DNA from: JBAVQS01 sp049694275
GTDB taxonomy: Bacteria > Chloroflexota > Anaerolineae > UBA4142 > SHND01
DNA length: 28,143 bases
Reading direction: 5' to 3'
Assembly (NCBI GenBank): GCA_049694275.1
Contig: JBAVQS010000072.1
Location: 1 to 28,143 of the forward strand
The notes beneath the pieces are model-generated. The model did no database searches. It was not told where the DNA came from and saw nothing but the letters and a program-made list of their open reading frames with translations. A program made the position numbers and the translations under genes. Position 1 is the stretch's first letter; each line of letters opens with the position of its first letter. Positions 8,873 through 17,182 of the stretch are shown here, piece after piece.

Positions 8873-10528
8873 ATGACACAATCCAAGCCCAAGGTTACCT
8901 ACAAGGCCCACAAAAAACAAAAGACCCCGGCCGAGAGCAAACCGGCGATCCTCCCGGTCGTTCCCGGCAACGGCGCAACCGCCGACATTAACTTTGAGCA
9001 GGACCTGTGGCAAGCCGCTGTGCAGTTACGGGGCAATATCGCGCCCTCCGACTATAAACACTTTGTCTTGCCGCTCTTGTTCTTGCGCTATATCTCACTC
9101 AAATACGAGCGGCGGTACGCGCAACTGGACCTGGCGCTCAAGGACCCGGCGTCCGATTACTTTACGTCCGACCTCAACGTCGCGAAAGAGGTCCTGAATG
9201 ACCCCGATGAATACAAGCGGGTCGGCGCCTTCATCATTCCCAAACGCGCGCGTTGGGATTACCTCGTGCAGCATGCCCAGGACGACGACATTGCGATCAA
9301 ACTCGACGATGCCATGGAGTTGCTGGAAAAGACCTATCCCGAACTACGGGGGGTGCTCCCACGCAAATATGCGGGGAGCAATCTGAGCCGCGAGAATGTC
9401 TCCGGGTTGATCAACCTCTTTTCCCGTGATTCATTCAAGGCCGACGCGGGCCGTGAAAGCGATCTCCTCGGACGGGTGTACGAATACTTTATCACGAACT
9501 TTGCCAGCACCGAGGGGACGCGCGGAGGCGAATTCTTTACGCCCCGCGCGGTCGTCAAACTGCTCGTAGCCATGATGGAGCCACGGCAAGGGCAAATCTT
9601 TGACCCGGCGTGCGGCTCCGGCGGCATGTTCGTGCAATCTGCCCTGTTTGCACAGCACAGCGACAACCTCTCTTTCTTTGGGCAAGAGAGCGTGGACACG
9701 ACCCTCCGCCTTGGAAAAATGAACCTGCTCTTGCACGGCCTGAATGGTGATATTCAGTTGGGCAATTCGCTCCTCGACGACAAATTTCCCAACCTGCGCG
9801 CGGATTTCGTCATCGCCAACCCGCCCTTCAACACCGAAGACTGGGGCGCCGACCGGGTTTCGCCCAGGGACAAGCGACTCGAAGTTGGCAGCCGCAAATG
9901 CCTGCCGACGAACAGCAATGCCAACTTTTTCTGGATGATGCACTTTCTCTTTCATCTCAAGAGCGGGGGAACCGCTGGCTATGTGATGGCGAACGGCGCA
10001 ATGACGACCAACCTGAAGGATGAGAAAGATACGCGCACGGCGCTCGTAGAAGAAGGGCTTGTGGACTGCATCGTGCAATTGCCCGACAAGCTGTTCTTTG
10101 GCACGGGTATCCCCGCGTGCTTGTGGTTCTTGAGCCGTAACCGTGACGGGCGCGGCCAATATCGCAAACGTGTGGGAGAAATCCTGTTCATTGATGCGCG
10201 CAAAAAGGGGACAATGGTCAACCGCCGCCAGCGCGTGCTGACCGACGAAGATATTGCCGGGATTGCTGCGGTGTATCATCATTACCGTGACGTGGAAGGC
10301 GAGCGCCAGAACGTTGCGGGCTTTTGTCGAACGGCCACGCTCGATGAGGTGAAAGCCAACGGCTGCAAGTTGACGCCCGGCGTTTATGTTGGCACAGAGC
10401 AAGAGGTAACAGATGACACGCCTTTCGAAGTCAAGATGGCAGAACTGACTGCGCAGCTCAAGGCGCAATTTGCCGAGTCGAATACGCTGCAAGAAAAGAT
10501 TGTGCGCGAGTTGGAGATGCTGAGTTGA
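8873..10528 (+). CDS. hsdM: type I restriction-modification system, methyltransferase subunit
   Basis: The 551-residue protein has an N-terminal HsdM helical domain (FEQDLWQAAVQLRGNI...). SAM motif I FDPACGSGGMFVQSA lies near residue 242 and the catalytic N6-adenine motif NPPF near residue 316. A conserved GTGIPACLWFLSRN segment follows. HsdM methylates adenine within the HsdS-specified target and protects self DNA, in an M2S core that recruits HsdR. Length is normal. The last four bases overlap the TTG start of hsdS, indicating translational coupling. All catalytic motifs are intact, so an active modification enzyme is expected. Confidence 0.97.
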   Translation: MTQSKPKVTYKAHKKQKTPAESKPAILPVVPGNGATADINFEQDLWQAAVQLRGNIAPSDYKHFVLPLLFLRYISLKYERRYAQLDLALKDPASDYFTSDLNVAKEVLNDPDEYKRVGAFIIPKRARWDYLVQHAQDDDIAIKLDDAMELLEKTYPELRGVLPRKYAGSNLSRENVSGLINLFSRDSFKADAGRESDLLGRVYEYFITNFASTEGTRGGEFFTPRAVVKLLVAMMEPRQGQIFDPACGSGGMFVQSALFAQHSDNLSFFGQESVDTTLRLGKMNLLLHGLNGDIQLGNSLLDDKFPNLRADFVIANPPFNTEDWGADRVSPRDKRLEVGSRKCLPTNSNANFFWMMHFLFHLKSGGTAGYVMANGAMTTNLKDEKDTRTALVEEGLVDCIVQLPDKLFFGTGIPACLWFLSRNRDGRGQYRKRVGEILFIDARKKGTMVNRRQRVLTDEDIAGIAAVYHHYRDVEGERQNVAGFCRTATLDEVKANGCKLTPGVYVGTEQEVTDDTPFEVKMAELTAQLKAQFAESNTLQEKIVRELEMLS

Positions 10529-11763
10529 AACCCGATTGGAAAATCTCGCGCGCCTTTGAATTGGAAACAACCGGCGACCTATTCGTTCAAGATGGTAATC
10601 ATGGCGAATACCGTCCGCGCTCCAATGAATTTGTCAAAGATGGGATTCCATTCGTTCGCGCCGGCGATATGAAAAATGGCCGCATTGACTTTGCAAGTGC
10701 AGAGCGCATTAATGACGCCGCTTTCAAGCGTATTAGAAAAGGTATCGCGCATCCCGGTGACATTATTCTCTCATCAAAGGGCACTGTCGGTTCTATTGCT
10801 ATTGCAGGCAATGAGTACGAAACTTTTGTGTGTTCTCCTCAAACAACGTTTTGGCGAGTCAACAAATGCGGGAAACTAAACCGCCGCTACCTTTACTATT
10901 TTATGCAGTCAGGTGAATTTGTTCATCAAATGGATGCGCTAAAGGGCCAGACGGATATGGCTGCGTATCTGAGTTTGACTGATCAACGTAAAATGTGGGT
11001 AAGGGTTCCCCCTCTATTCGTCCAACAACGCATTGCCGATATCCTCGGCGCGCTAGACGACAAGATCGAGTGCAACCGCCATGTGAACAAAACGCTAGAG
11101 GTAATGTCGGAAACCTGCTTCAACTATTGGCTTGCCACCTCTGAAAAAGATGGAGAAGGCAAACCACTGGATGAGATTGCAGACTTCCTGAATGGGTTGG
11201 CACTACAGAAATTCCCGCCGAAAAACGGTTCTTCTCTACCAGTGATTAAGATCGCGGAACTTCACAGGGGAATCACCGAATCAACTGATCGTGCGAGTGA
11301 AGATATTCCGAGTCAATATATCGTCAATGATGGCGATGTGCTGTTCTCTTGGTCTGGCAGCCTTGATGTCTGCATCTGGTGTGATGGCCGAGGCGCGTTA
11401 AATCAGCACCTGTTCAAAGTCACCTCATCCAAGTATCCAAAATGGTTCTATTACCAATGGATCAAGCATCACTTGCCCCATTTTCGGGAAATTGCAGCAG
11501 GAAAAGCCACTACTATGGGTCATATCCAGCGGGAGCATCTTCATCAGGCTTTGGCGGCGGTTCCGTCGAGTGAAATGCTCCAACTAATGAATGCCAAAAT
11601 GCAACCAATACTTGATCAGATCATTAGCAATAACTTGGAATCTCGTTTGCTCAGGCAAACGCGCGATTATTTACTGCCCAAATTGCTATCAGGCGAAATA
11701 AAAGTAAAGGCTGCCGAAGAACAGATCGCGGGAGTCAACGATGATCATCCGCTTTCCCAATGA
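10525..11763 (+). CDS. hsdS: type I restriction-modification system, specificity subunit
   Basis: The 412-residue protein has two target-recognition domains. TRD1 is about residues 1-150 (FVRAGDMKNGRIDF, GDIILSSKGTVGSIAI). A central conserved helix follows near residues 165-200 (QQRIADILGALDDKIECNRHVNKTLE). TRD2 is about residues 210-350, and a C-terminal helix carries TRDYLLPKLLSGEI. The start is TTG at 10525 inside the hsdM stop region (TTGA overlap); no better in-frame ATG exists nearby. HsdS sets the bipartite DNA target of the whole complex. Its base composition is visibly more AT-rich than hsdM and hsdR, as is common for TRDs exchanged by recombination. The target sequence cannot be predicted from this sequence alone. 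Confidence 0.95.
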   Translation: MKPDWKISRAFELETTGDLFVQDGNHGEYRPRSNEFVKDGIPFVRAGDMKNGRIDFASAERINDAAFKRIRKGIAHPGDIILSSKGTVGSIAIAGNEYETFVCSPQTTFWRVNKCGKLNRRYLYYFMQSGEFVHQMDALKGQTDMAAYLSLTDQRKMWVRVPPLFVQQRIADILGALDDKIECNRHVNKTLEVMSETCFNYWLATSEKDGEGKPLDEIADFLNGLALQKFPPKNGSSLPVIKIAELHRGITESTDRASEDIPSQYIVNDGDVLFSWSGSLDVCIWCDGRGALNQHLFKVTSSKYPKWFYYQWIKHHLPHFREIAAGKATTMGHIQREHLHQALAAVPSSEMLQLMNAKMQPILDQIISNNLESRLLRQTRDYLLPKLLSGEIKVKAAEEQIAGVNDDHPLSQ

Positions 11764-14700
11764 ATCGCACTTTGAAGCAACGACAATTGACCGTCTTGAG
11801 CTTTTAGGATACGAGCACCAAGATGGCAAGGAACTACGCGAGAATCCCGACTTTAGCCTCGATGCGGTGGTCCAAACGGACACGCTCCGCCGTCACCTCC
11901 GCGCACGCTACCCCCGCCTCCCCGATCAGGCCATCGAAACGGCCATCCGCCAGGCGATCAACCCCGACGGCGTGAGTCTGCTCCACCGGAACAGGGCCTT
12001 TCATCAGTTGCTCACGCGCGGGTTCGATGTCAAGTACAAGACCCCAGCGGACGAGGAGCGATACGAGCACCTCTATCTCGTCAACTGGGATGAGCCGGCG
12101 CGGAATGACTTTAGCGTCGTCAGCCAGCTCCCGATTCATGGCGCCAACGACCGCCGCCCGGACCTCATCGTCTATGTGAATGGCCTGCCGCTCGTCGTAT
12201 TCGAGCTCAAGAATCCCTATGACGAGAACCCCACCGTCGAGGGCGCGTATAATCAGATCCAGCACTATGCCCGCGACATCCCGCAACTGTTCGATTTCAA
12301 CGCCTTTTGCGTCATCTCGGACGGCGTCACGACCCTGCACGGCATGCACTCGGCGGATATGACCTGGTTCGCCCCGTGGAAGTCGATTGACGGGCGCACG
12401 GTGGAACCCGCCGGGACGGCCACGATGAAGAGCCTGATTGAAGGGCTGTTTACGAAAGAGCGATTGCTCGACTATATCCGCAACTTTATCCTCTTTGAAT
12501 CCGTGAACGAGGTCATCGCCAAAAAGGGCGCCAAGTATCACCAGTTCTTTGGCGTGCGGTTTGCCGTCGAGCAAGCCCTGCGCGCCACCCAGCCGGACGG
12601 TGACCGCAAGATCGGCGTCATCTGGCACACGCCCGGCGTGGGCAAATCGTTAGAGATGATCTTTTTTGTCGGCATCCTGCGGCGGCGTCTGAGCAATCCC
12701 ACCTTTGTGCTCCAGGTAGACCGCAATGACCTTGATGCGCAGCTCTATGATAATTTTGTCGCGGCGCGTTCGCTGGTCGGCGATGTCCAGAATGCCGATA
12801 CTGTTTCCGAATTGCGGGAATGGCTCCAAACCGAGGGGGGCGAAGTCGTCTTTACCACCATTGAGAAATTCCGGCTGCAGGAGGGGGAGCAAGAGCACCC
12901 GGTCCTCTCGACCCGGCGCAATATCATCGTCATTGCCGACGAGGCGCATCGCACCCAATATGGATTTGAGGCGCATCTGATCCGCGACAGGGCGAGCGGC
13001 GAAATCCGCACGGCGTATGGGTTCGCCCATTACCTGCGCCGCGCCCTGCCCAACGCCTCGTTCATTGGCTTTACCGGCACGCCAATTGATTTGACCGACC
13101 GCGATACGCAAGCGGTCTTTGGCGATGTCATCCACACCTATGATATTCCCCAGGCGCAGGCGGACAAGGCCGTGGTTCCGGTCTATTACGAGGCGCGCCT
13201 TGTGAAATTACACCTCGTCAACGAGGCGATTGACCGGGAATTGGAAGAGATTACCGAAAGCGAGGAAGAGGCCGAAGCGCTCAAGCCCAGATGGTCCCAG
13301 ATCGAGGCCGGGGCGGGAACCAGGGAGCGCCTGGCCGAGATTGCACAGGATCTGCTGGCCCATTTTGAAGCGCGCCGCGCCACGTTGTTTGGCAAGGCGA
13401 TGGTCGTGTGCATGAGCCGCCGCATCTGTGTGGGCCTGTATGACGAGATCGTCAAGTTGCGCCCCGAATGGAGAGCGAAGGAAGATGACAAGGGGCAAAT
13501 CAAAATCGTCATGACCCACCGCCCCGACAAGGACCCGGTCGAGTGGAATGACGCCGGACACATCACGACCAAGCAACGCCGCGAGCAGATCAAGGCCCGC
13601 TTTCGCGACCCCGACGACCCGCTCCAGCTCATCATCGTCCGCGATATGTGGCTGACCGGCACGGACATTCCTTGTCTCCACACGCTCTATGTGGATAAAC
13701 CGATGAAGGGACACAACCTGATGCAGGCGATTAGCCGCGTCAATCGGGTGTTCCGTGACAAGCCGGGCGGGCTGGTGGTCGATTATATCGGCGTGGGTCA
13801 ATCTCTGAAAGAGGCGGCCAGCAAATTCACCTCGGACGGATTTGGCGAGCCGACACAAGACCTGGATGCGGCCGGTAAGGCCGAGTTTCTCAAAGCGCTC
13901 GACGCGATTCGCCTGCTTTTGCCGCCGGGCGTCTCGGTCGCGAATTGGCACACGCTTTCGCACATTGCGCTTGAGGATCTCTGTGCGCGCCTCTATGGTG
14001 ATTTCATCGAGACGGACGAAAGGCGCGACGGTTTTCTCGATGCGGAACGGCGGGTATCGGCCGCGTTCAGCCTGGTGAAACACCTCCCCGATGTCATCTC
14101 CGGTACCCAGGAGGTTGCCTTTTATCAGCTCATCCGGGGCGAGCTGAACAAGACCATCCCGACCGGGCGGACGGCGGCGGAACGTGACCGGGCGGTGCGT
14201 GACCTGATTGATCGGAGCATTGCCAGCGAAGGGGTAGTGGATATTTTTCAAGCGGCCGGAATCACGCGGCCGGACATTTCGATCCTGGATGAGCGATTCC
14301 TGGAAGAATTCAAATCGAAAGAATTCGAGAACCTGCGCCTGAAACTGCTGGAGAAACTGGTCATGGACGAGATTCAGGCCCGGCAGCGCGCGAATCTGAC
14401 CAAGTATCGCTCTTTTCAAGAGATGCTCGAAGCGATGCTCCGCCGCTACCATGCGAACGCCGTCACGGCCGCGGAGGTCGTTCAAGAAATGATCCGCATC
14501 CGGCAAGAGATGCAGGCCGAGGACCGGCGCAAGGCCGAGACCGGGTTGAGCGATGAGGAATTAGCCTTTTACGATGCGGTCCAAGGTTTGGGCGGGACCG
14601 TCTATGATCGTCCGTTTATGTGTGAGGTGGTCCGCCAGGTCGTCCAGGCGGTCAAGCGCAACCTCCAAGTCGATTGGACCCAGCCGCATCGCGAGAATAT

Positions 14701-14836
14701 CAAAGCGGCCGTCCGCGCCGAGGTCAAAAAGGTATTGCGCAATCGGGGCATCAAGGCCGAGCAACTGGCATTCATCTTGAAAAGCATTATGGATCAGGCC
14801 GAAGCGCGTTACGAGGACTGGCCGATGGCAATGTGA
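11741..14836 (+). CDS. hsdR: type I restriction-modification system, restriction/translocase subunit
   Basis: The 1031-residue protein has an N-terminal PD-(D/E)xK nuclease domain: PDLIVYVNGLPLVVFELKNP near residues 137-157, with Asp and ExK in place. SF2 translocase motifs follow: Walker A HTPGVGKS near 296, DEAH (ADEAHRTQYG) near 400, FTGTP near 444, and the C-terminal motor motifs TGTDIPCLHTLYVDKP and QAISRVNR near 640-670. A helical C-terminal region binds the M/S core. The start at 11741 is supported by GGAG at 11731-11734, six bases upstream, and overlaps the end of hsdS by 23 bases. HsdR cleaves unmodified DNA after ATP-driven translocation. There are no frameshifts, so the system looks functional. 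Confidence 0.97.
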   Translation: MIIRFPNESHFEATTIDRLELLGYEHQDGKELRENPDFSLDAVVQTDTLRRHLRARYPRLPDQAIETAIRQAINPDGVSLLHRNRAFHQLLTRGFDVKYKTPADEERYEHLYLVNWDEPARNDFSVVSQLPIHGANDRRPDLIVYVNGLPLVVFELKNPYDENPTVEGAYNQIQHYARDIPQLFDFNAFCVISDGVTTLHGMHSADMTWFAPWKSIDGRTVEPAGTATMKSLIEGLFTKERLLDYIRNFILFESVNEVIAKKGAKYHQFFGVRFAVEQALRATQPDGDRKIGVIWHTPGVGKSLEMIFFVGILRRRLSNPTFVLQVDRNDLDAQLYDNFVAARSLVGDVQNADTVSELREWLQTEGGEVVFTTIEKFRLQEGEQEHPVLSTRRNIIVIADEAHRTQYGFEAHLIRDRASGEIRTAYGFAHYLRRALPNASFIGFTGTPIDLTDRDTQAVFGDVIHTYDIPQAQADKAVVPVYYEARLVKLHLVNEAIDRELEEITESEEEAEALKPRWSQIEAGAGTRERLAEIAQDLLAHFEARRATLFGKAMVVCMSRRICVGLYDEIVKLRPEWRAKEDDKGQIKIVMTHRPDKDPVEWNDAGHITTKQRREQIKARFRDPDDPLQLIIVRDMWLTGTDIPCLHTLYVDKPMKGHNLMQAISRVNRVFRDKPGGLVVDYIGVGQSLKEAASKFTSDGFGEPTQDLDAAGKAEFLKALDAIRLLLPPGVSVANWHTLSHIALEDLCARLYGDFIETDERRDGFLDAERRVSAAFSLVKHLPDVISGTQEVAFYQLIRGELNKTIPTGRTAAERDRAVRDLIDRSIASEGVVDIFQAAGITRPDISILDERFLEEFKSKEFENLRLKLLEKLVMDEIQARQRANLTKYRSFQEMLEAMLRRYHANAVTAAEVVQEMIRIRQEMQAEDRRKAETGLSDEELAFYDAVQGLGGTVYDRPFMCEVVRQVVQAVKRNLQVDWTQPHRENIKAAVRAEVKKVLRNRGIKAEQLAFILKSIMDQAEARYEDWPMAM

Positions 14837-14863
14837 GGATCGGGAAGGGAATCACTATGCGCG

Positions 14864-14891
14864 TTGACAAAAAAAAAGAGTCAGATACAAT
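14864..14891 (+). promoter_or_regulatory. promoter of the intron-containing tRNA-Leu gene
   Basis: A perfect -35 TTGACA (14864-14869), a 16-base A-rich spacer and TACAAT (14886-14891). The tRNA begins 11 bases after the -10. Confidence 0.82.
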
Positions 14892-14902
14892 GGAAAAGTA
14901 TT

Positions 14903-15257
14903 GGCGCTGTGGCGAAATTGGCTTACGCGGCGGACTTATTTCTGAGCACCGGGGTCGGAAACGCTCCGTGTGAATTCAGCCAAACTCGGGGAACCCTCTG
15001 TCCGCAAGGGCGTGGCAATCCCGAACTAAGGTTCTTGCTGGGTTTTCCTCCTGTGTCCTAATTGTCATGCACAGACGGACAATTATAGAGGCGGCAAGAA
15101 GAAGGTGTAGAGACTTGACGGTTGGGACCTAAGGCGGACACCTAGGGTCAAGGTAGAGTCCAGACCACAAACCCCGTTCGGGGGTGGTGAAAACCATAGT
15201 GGTATGAAAATCCGCTGGGGTTAACTCCTCATGTGGGTTCGAGTCCCACCAGCGCCA
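14903..15257 (+). tRNA. tRNA-Leu(UAA) split by a group I intron
   Basis: The exons are 14903-14937 and 15207-15257 (86 bases joined). The acceptor stem GGCGCTG (14903-14909) pairs with CAGCGCC (15250-15256), with discriminator A15257. The D arm has the tRNA-Leu pattern GTGGCGAAATTGG. The anticodon stem GCGGA (14930-14934) pairs with TCCGC (15211-15215) only after the intron is removed, giving loop CTTAAAA and anticodon UAA. The variable arm TGGGGTTAACTCCTCA and T arm GTGGG-TTCGAGT-CCCAC are normal. CCA is not encoded. Confidence 0.93.
14938..15206 (+). ncRNA. group I intron ribozyme in the tRNA-Leu anticodon loop
   Basis: This 269-nt insertion lies between U34 and A35 of the anticodon. The 5' splice site follows CTT, and GAG a few bases into the intron can form the P1 U-G wobble. 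The intron ends in G15206. Core elements are visible: a J4/5 region like GGGGAACC...GGCAATCCCGA, the R element GTAGAGACTTGACGG (15107-15121), a P8 hairpin GACCTA/TAGGGTC, the S element AAGGTAGAGTCC (15150-15161), and P9 hairpins. The elements and insertion point closely resemble the cyanobacterial and plastid tRNA-Leu intron (subgroup IC3). No homing-endonuclease ORF is present. Confidence 0.93.
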
Positions 15258-15260
15258 TCA

Positions 15261-15299
15261 AGAGAACCGGCGAGGTCTACCAGACCTCGCCGGTTCTCT
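15261..15299. terminator. perfect 18-bp hairpin between tRNA-Leu and the epimerase gene
   Basis: AGAGAACCGGCGAGGTCT (15261-15278) is the exact reverse complement of 15282-15299, with a 3-base loop. It ends the tRNA-Leu transcript and, on the minus strand, the carboxylase operon, overlapping the epimerase stop codon. It is followed by TAATTTCC on the plus strand. Confidence 0.8.
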
Positions 15300-16290
15300 A
15301 ATTTCCTCGCTTGCGTTTTTTCAACCGGTCCGCCAGCACCTCTTTAAACGTCTCTTCCAGCGGCCGCGTTTGCCAGCCGAGCTCGCGCCTGGCTTTATCG
15401 GCGGTGGCCCAAAAGGTATAGTGGTCGAGGGTTTGCAGAGATTCTGCTGAGAGCATGGGGATATGAATGCCCATTCGCTCGATAGGGGCCAGGAGGCGGG
15501 CATTGAGCCCAGCCATCCGGTCGGGGAGCCAGATTTTGGGACCGGCGATACCCGTTGCCTTTTCGCATAGTTCCATCACCTGTTTGTAGGTAATCGGCGG
15601 TCCGGCGAGAATGTAGGACTCTCCCGGTTTCCCTTTTTCCAGGGCGAGGATATGCCCATCGGCGATGTCGTCGACGTGGGCGAAGGTGACCCCCGAGCGG
15701 GCGCCAAACATGATTGGCATGTGATTGAGAAAGAAATCAAACAGGACCGCGTGGGGACTGGTGTCGCCGGCGCCGGTCACGCCGCCCGGTTGCGTGATGA
15801 TGAGCGGCGCGCCCTTTTGCTGCAAAGGGACCGCAACTTCATAGTGCGCTTCCCATTTGGTGCGCTCGTACTCGGAGGGAAGCTGGCTCTTCCAGATGTG
15901 ATAGGATTCGTCGACGACCTGCTGGCGGGTATTGCCAAAAACGCCGACCGTACTGGTATGAATGATACGCGGGATGCCAAGCTCTGCCGCCGTTTCGAGC
16001 GTGTTACGTGCCCCGTCGACGTTGATCGCGCGCATGCGGTCGAAATAGCGGCGCCCCAGTTCGTACATGCCGGCGAGATGCACAACCGCGTCTGCGCCCT
16101 GCATTGCCGGCTTGAGCGAAGCACGATTCGTAATATCGCCGGCGACGAGCTCAGCGCCCATCTGTTTCAATTCAACCGCTTTGCCAGGGTCCCGGACCAG
16201 GCAGACGGCGGTGTCCCCGCGTGCGATAAGCTTGCGCGCAAGATGGCTGCCAATAAATCCGGTCGCTCCCGTAAGAAAGACTCGCATCAC
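15298..16290 (-). CDS. NAD-dependent epimerase/dehydratase (extended SDR)
   Basis: The 330-residue protein has the N-terminal Rossmann motif TGATGFIGSHLARKL and the catalytic YxxxK (EYERTKWEAHY near residue 141). The pattern HLAG...N..GARNTLETA is typical of extended SDRs such as dihydroflavonol-4-reductase-like and sugar epimerase enzymes. The substrate is not determinable. The start is at 16290 or at the next Met, 16287. It follows the CitE-like gene by seven bases and is the last gene of the carboxylase operon. A link to that pathway, such as reduction of a 3-oxo or aldehyde intermediate, is possible but unsupported by motif evidence. Confidence 0.88.
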   Translation of the reverse strand: MMRVFLTGATGFIGSHLARKLIARGDTAVCLVRDPGKAVELKQMGAELVAGDITNRASLKPAMQGADAVVHLAGMYELGRRYFDRMRAINVDGARNTLETAAELGIPRIIHTSTVGVFGNTRQQVVDESYHIWKSQLPSEYERTKWEAHYEVAVPLQQKGAPLIITQPGGVTGAGDTSPHAVLFDFFLNHMPIMFGARSGVTFAHVDDIADGHILALEKGKPGESYILAGPPITYKQVMELCEKATGIAGPKIWLPDRMAGLNARLLAPIERMGIHIPMLSAESLQTLDHYTFWATADKARRELGWQTRPLEETFKEVLADRLKKRKRGN

Positions 16291-16297
16291 TTTTCCT

Positions 16298-17173
16298 TTA
16301 GCTGATCTTGTTGGCTGCGCGGGCGCGCGTGATAATCCGTTCCGCCGCCTTGATAATGGGGCGGTCGATCATCTTGCCATCCAGCGCAAAAGCGCCGTTC
16401 CCGATAACCTGGGCCTCTGCGGCGGCCTGGATGACGCGCTGCGCGTGGGCGATCTCGTTGTCGCTCGGCGTAAATGCCTCCTGGACCGGCGTAATCTGGT
16501 TAGGGTGAATGATCTGCTTGCCGCCAAATCCCATCCGCGCTCCTTGCAGCGATTCTTCGCGCAGCCGCTCGATATCCTTAAAGTCGGTGTCGAGCAGGTC
16601 GATGGCCTGTAGATCGTAAGCGGCGGCGTAGGTGATGACCGCGCTGCGCGCGTAAAAAACCTCCCACCCCTCGCGTGTTCGCACCGCGCCAATATCGGCG
16701 GCAAAATCCTCCGAGCCAAAGATGAGCGCATCGACCCGCCGGTCGGCGGAGGCAATCAGCGGAAGATTGACGATTCCCTGGGCGTTTTCGATCATCAAGA
16801 GTAATCGAATCGAGCCGGGTTCCAGCCGCATGCTCCGCTCGGCAATTCCAATCTGGTCGCTGACCCAGTGCACCTCCCGGGCGTTGGTCACTTTGGGCAT
16901 TACAATGCCATTCGGACGCGCCGGCAGGACCGCGGCCAGGTCGTCCGCTTCCAGCCCGGAGCCGACGATATTGATACGCGCCAGCCGTTCGCTTTTGCCG
17001 AATTCCAGCGAACGGAGGGCGTCGGCGACGGTTTCACGCGCCTCGACCTTGCGGTTTACGGCGACCCCATCTTCAAGGTCAAGGCAGACACTGTCCGCAC
17101 TCAGGGTCGCTGCCTTTTCGATTTTGTGCCGTTCATTCCCAGGCACATACAATAGCGCTCGACGTGCTCGCAT
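16298..17173 (-). CDS. HpcH/HpaI aldolase family CoA-ester lyase (CitE-like)
   Basis: The 291-residue TIM-barrel protein of the CitE/malyl-CoA lyase family opens with RRALLYVPGNERHKIEKA. It has the metal- and substrate-binding acidic motifs LDLEDGVA (near 32) and FGSEDFAADIGA (near 150), and a C-terminal GGKQIIHPNQI. Family members cleave or form beta-hydroxyacyl-CoA esters such as malyl-, citramalyl- or HMG-CoA with Mg2+. Here it sits nine bases after a MaoC hydratase in an operon with an acyl-CoA carboxylase. Mycobacterial Rv2498c, in a comparable gene context, is reported as a beta-hydroxyacyl-CoA lyase serving leucine catabolism and itaconate use. That role is the best inference; citrate lyase itself is unlikely because no CitD/CitF genes are present. 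Confidence 0.9.
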   Translation of the reverse strand: MRARRALLYVPGNERHKIEKAATLSADSVCLDLEDGVAVNRKVEARETVADALRSLEFGKSERLARINIVGSGLEADDLAAVLPARPNGIVMPKVTNAREVHWVSDQIGIAERSMRLEPGSIRLLLMIENAQGIVNLPLIASADRRVDALIFGSEDFAADIGAVRTREGWEVFYARSAVITYAAAYDLQAIDLLDTDFKDIERLREESLQGARMGFGGKQIIHPNQITPVQEAFTPSDNEIAHAQRVIQAAAEAQVIGNGAFALDGKMIDRPIIKAAERIITRARAANKIS

Positions 17174-17182
17174 TTTATATTC

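Noticed and set aside
8729..9013. Minus-strand ORF crossing the hsdM start
   Set aside because: No ribosome site or family resemblance. It overlaps the hsd leader and the conserved HsdM N terminus.
13208..14506. 432-residue minus-strand ORF antisense to hsdR
   Set aside because: Shadow frame inside a fully motif-supported gene.
14864..15061. ORF running through the promoter and the tRNA-Leu intron
   Set aside because: It overlaps the promoter, the 5' tRNA exon and ribozyme core elements and resembles no protein. It is not an intron endonuclease.
14903..15257. Possible tmRNA (ssrA), because tRNA-like ends flank a structured insert
   Set aside because: The ends join into a complete tRNA-Leu with D, anticodon, variable and T arms, and the insert has group I intron core elements. 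There is no tag-peptide reading frame of the expected kind.
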